A stretch of 64,000 nucleotides of DNA, from contig NZ_DAXW01000009.1 of assembly GCF_002506585.1 (NCBI RefSeq), positions 345,072 through 409,071 on the forward strand, given 5' to 3'. Below are positions 61,878 through 64,000 of the stretch, in pieces. How positions within the stretch are numbered: the stretch's first letter is position 1; each line of letters begins with the position of its first letter. The notes under the pieces were generated by a model. That model was not told where the DNA came from. It was given only the letters and a program-made list of their open reading frames with translations, and did not search any database. The stretch comes from Methanoculleus sp. UBA430 (GTDB lineage Archaea; Halobacteriota; Methanomicrobia; Methanomicrobiales; Methanoculleaceae). Made by a program: the position numbers and the translations under genes.

Positions 61878-62629
61878 AGATCATTCAGATTGTCGGCCGT
61901 TCGAACGCCGGGAAGACCACATTCATTAAGAGCCTGATCGGGGCGCTCTCCGCACACGGGACCGTCGGAGCGGTCAAGCACCTGGGACACCACGGCTTTT
62001 TGCTCGAACCCGGAAAAGACACAACACTGTACTATGAATCGCATGCTGCTATATCCGGCGGCGTCGACGAAGAGAAGTCGGTCCTTGTCAGGCGCGAGAA
62101 CGACCTCGACTCCACCCTGGAGATCCTCTGCAACGCCGGGATCGAGTACGCCATACTCGAGGGGTTCAAGTCCCGGCCGTTTCCGCGGGTCGTGATAGGC
62201 GACCTCGAAAGCGAGAACGTCGTCCTCCGGAACCCCACCATCGACGCGGTGATCGCCGCGCTTCCGGAGTTCGAGGACTACTACACCGTCGAGGGGTTGG
62301 TTCGGGAGTTGAAGCGCGAGTGCGGCGTCTCGCGTGCCGGGGCGGTCCTCACGTTCAACGGACTTGTCCGGGAATGGACCGGCACCGAACGAACAGGGTA
62401 CCTGGAGTTCAATGAGACCGTCAATGCCGTGACGGAGAGCATCCTCGAGGACGTGAAAGCCGTCCCGGGGATCATCGGGGCACGGTTCTACCACAGGAAA
62501 GGGCGGCTTTACGCCGGAGAAGATATAACCTATCTTGCTATACTTGCAGAACACAGGCAAGAGGCGTTCGCCGCCGCCGGCAGTGCAATCGACAGACTGA
62601 AGCGGGAACTACACGACACGGAGAAGTGA
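61874..62629 (+). CDS. MobB-MoaE fusion protein (molybdopterin cofactor synthesis)
   Basis: The 251-aa protein joins two cofactor functions. Residues about 1-140 are MobB, a P-loop GTPase with Walker A GRSNAGKTTF (8-17) and VKHLGHHGF, which helps attach GMP to molybdopterin. Residues about 150-251 resemble MoaE (GAVLTFNGLVREWTGTE, YLEFNETVNAV, FYHRKGRLYAGEDITYLAI), the large subunit of molybdopterin synthase. Methanogens need this cofactor for formate and formylmethanofuran dehydrogenases. Overlap of 4 nt with DUF5806 and 5 nt spacing to the mutase gene suggest one operon. MoaE key lysine is not obvious by eye. Confidence 0.85.
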   Translation: MKIIQIVGRSNAGKTTFIKSLIGALSAHGTVGAVKHLGHHGFLLEPGKDTTLYYESHAAISGGVDEEKSVLVRRENDLDSTLEILCNAGIEYAILEGFKSRPFPRVVIGDLESENVVLRNPTIDAVIAALPEFEDYYTVEGLVRELKRECGVSRAGAVLTFNGLVREWTGTERTGYLEFNETVNAVTESILEDVKAVPGIIGARFYHRKGRLYAGEDITYLAILAEHRQEAFAAAGSAIDRLKRELHDTEK

Positions 62630-62634
62630 CGAAG

Positions 62635-64000
62635 ATGCGAAACGGAAAACGGATGTTTGGAACGAACGGCGTGAGGGGTGTGGTCGGAGAGGAGATGACG
62701 CCAGCCCTCGTCCTCAAGATCGGCGCCGCCCTCGGATCGATGAGGAAGGGCACCATCGCGGTCGGCAGGGACACACGGACTTCCGGCGAAGCCCTGGCCC
62801 ACGCTCTCAAGGCCGGGCTCCTGATGACCGGGTGCGACGTGGTGGACATGGGCATCCTCCCCACGCCGGCCCTGCAGTATATCATAAAGACCAACCGGTT
62901 CGACGGCGGCGCGATGATCACCGCGTCCCACAACCCTCCTGAGTACAACGGCGTGAAGATCATCGAGGCCGACGGCACCGAGATGTCCGACGACGAGACC
63001 ATCCGGTTAGAAGACAGGTTCTTCGCCGGGGAGTTCGACGCGGCATCCTGGGACGGGGTCGGCGCTGAGACAGCCGCACCAGATCGGATCGAGGAGTACA
63101 TTAAGGCCGTCGTCGGGCACTTCCCGCCCGGTATCGGCGAGGGCATGACCGTCGTCGTCGACCCCGGTTCCGGCCCCGCGGCGCTCACCACCCCGACCAT
63201 CCTCTCGAGGATGGGTTGCCGGGTCCATACCATCAACGCCCGGCTCGACGGCACCTTTCCGGGCCGGATGCCCGAGCCGACCCCCGAAGGGCTGCAGCCC
63301 CTCTCGGAGATGGTCATCGCCACGGACGCTGCGTTCGGGGTCGCGCATGACGGCGATGCTGACCGGGCGGTCTTTGTTGATAACAAAGGACGCTATATAG
63401 AAGAGAATTACGAGTTCGGTCTCGTCGAAGACTACGTCTGCAGCAGGAACAGCGGTGGGCTCATTGTCACCCCGGTTGCCACCTCCCGGCTGATACGAGA
63501 TATCGCAGAGCGGCACGGGTGTACCGTCGACTATACCCCCGTAGGAAGCATCTATGTCGCGAGAAGGATGATCGAGTTGATGGGCGAGGGGAAGAAGGTC
63601 TCCTTCGGGGGCGAAGGAAACGGTGGCCTGATCTACGCCGATCACCAGTTCTGCCGGGATGGAGGCATGACCGCCGCCATGATGGTGGCGGTTCTCGCGA
63701 ATCATAACGGCAGGGAACTCTCGGAGATCCTCGACGGACTCCCCGCATATCATCTGGTCAAGGAGAAGCACCACGTCCGGGACCCGGCCTCGCTGGTCCG
63801 CACCGTCGAAGAGGCGTTCTCGGGAGAGATCATCGAGAAGATCGACGGTATCAAGATTGTCAGGGACAATGTCTGGGCTCTTGTGCGGGCGTCGGGCACG
63901 GAACCGATGATCAGGATCATGATCGAGTCAAAGGACCCGGAGATTGCGGATGCCATGTACCGGGAGATCATGCTGATCGCGACTGCCGGAACGGCAGGAG
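62635..64000 (+). CDS. Phosphohexomutase (GlmM/ManB-like), 3'-truncated by window edge
   Basis: From ATG 62635 (MRNGKRMFGTNGVRGVVGEE) the frame is open to the window end, 455 codons, nearly a full-length enzyme. The four signatures of alpha-D-phosphohexomutases are present: catalytic serine in TASHNPPEYNG, metal loop DGDADR, sugar loop GEGNGG and phosphate-binding RASGTEP near residue 420. The FGTNGVRG start is typical of archaeal GlmM, which interconverts glucosamine-6-P and -1-P, though phosphomannomutase is an alternative. It follows the MobB-MoaE gene by 5 nt. Confidence 0.92.
   Translation, partial: MRNGKRMFGTNGVRGVVGEEMTPALVLKIGAALGSMRKGTIAVGRDTRTSGEALAHALKAGLLMTGCDVVDMGILPTPALQYIIKTNRFDGGAMITASHNPPEYNGVKIIEADGTEMSDDETIRLEDRFFAGEFDAASWDGVGAETAAPDRIEEYIKAVVGHFPPGIGEGMTVVVDPGSGPAALTTPTILSRMGCRVHTINARLDGTFPGRMPEPTPEGLQPLSEMVIATDAAFGVAHDGDADRAVFVDNKGRYIEENYEFGLVEDYVCSRNSGGLIVTPVATSRLIRDIAERHGCTVDYTPVGSIYVARRMIELMGEGKKVSFGGEGNGGLIYADHQFCRDGGMTAAMMVAVLANHNGRELSEILDGLPAYHLVKEKHHVRDPASLVRTVEEAFSGEIIEKIDGIKIVRDNVWALVRASGTEPMIRIMIESKDPEIADAMYREIMLIATAGTAG

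Overview
The window reads as the chromosome of a methanogenic archaeon of the order Methanomicrobiales, most likely Methanoculleus or a close relative. This placement is an inference. It rests on high GC content, archaeal housekeeping genes (geranylgeranylglyceryl phosphate synthase, an archaeal ThrRS with its own editing domain, GatCAB, DUF5806), TATA-type promoters with short or absent leaders, and many DUF3344/PEGA/CARDB surface proteins of the kind common in that order.

Layout. 1-5.2 kb: a PAS/HTH regulator cut by the left edge, purB, a fused ChlI-ChlD chelatase subunit and a small orphan. 5.2-6.7 kb: no gene, but nested repeat elements and a cluster of short hairpins. 6.7-10.9 kb: a lower-GC three-gene cassette (radical SAM enzyme with a Cys-rich C-terminus, an unrecognised 346-aa protein, a Gly-rich Cys-containing 161-aa protein), followed by a Yip1-like membrane protein and a secreted beta-propeller. 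11.1-18.3 kb (minus): a tightly overlapped operon of a PGF-CTERM protein, metal/cofactor-binding protein, FecCD permease, FecE ATPase and CobN. 19-36.8 kb: a surface-protein island. Its core is one close-packed operon, DUF3344 - DUF3344 - MacB-type ATPase - MacB-type permease - giant DUF3344/PEGA protein. A further DUF3344 protein, a 1915-aa mosaic and a membrane-anchored partner follow. 36.9-37.9 kb: a decayed tnpB fragment beside a HepT/MntA toxin-antitoxin pair.

38-50.8 kb is mostly housekeeping: nucleoside-recognition membrane protein, asparagine-synthetase-like protein, gatC-gatA-gatB, topA, GGGP synthase, TrmJ-like methyltransferase, dcd, thrS and a ferritin-like protein. 50.9-58.8 kb (minus): CPA2 antiporter, enolase, a twice-frameshifted zinc-ribbon gene, a glycoside-hydrolase-like protein, tRNA-Gln, a mannose-1-phosphate guanylyltransferase, a TPR protein and a sugar epimerase. 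59-61.3 kb: a tyrosine recombinase flanked by two inverted copies of a 22-nt sequence, with over 1 kb of apparently non-coding DNA. 61.3-64 kb: DUF5806, a MobB-MoaE fusion and a phosphohexomutase cut by the right edge.

The strongest candidates for undescribed biology are the DUF3344-MacB operon, the radical-SAM cassette, and the recombinase between inverted 22-nt sites. Smaller finds are a 179-bp inverted-repeat element at 57131-57309 with a diverged, interrupted relative at 5689-6300, the tnpB relic, and the broken zinc-ribbon gene. Family assignments come from reading motifs; no database search was run.
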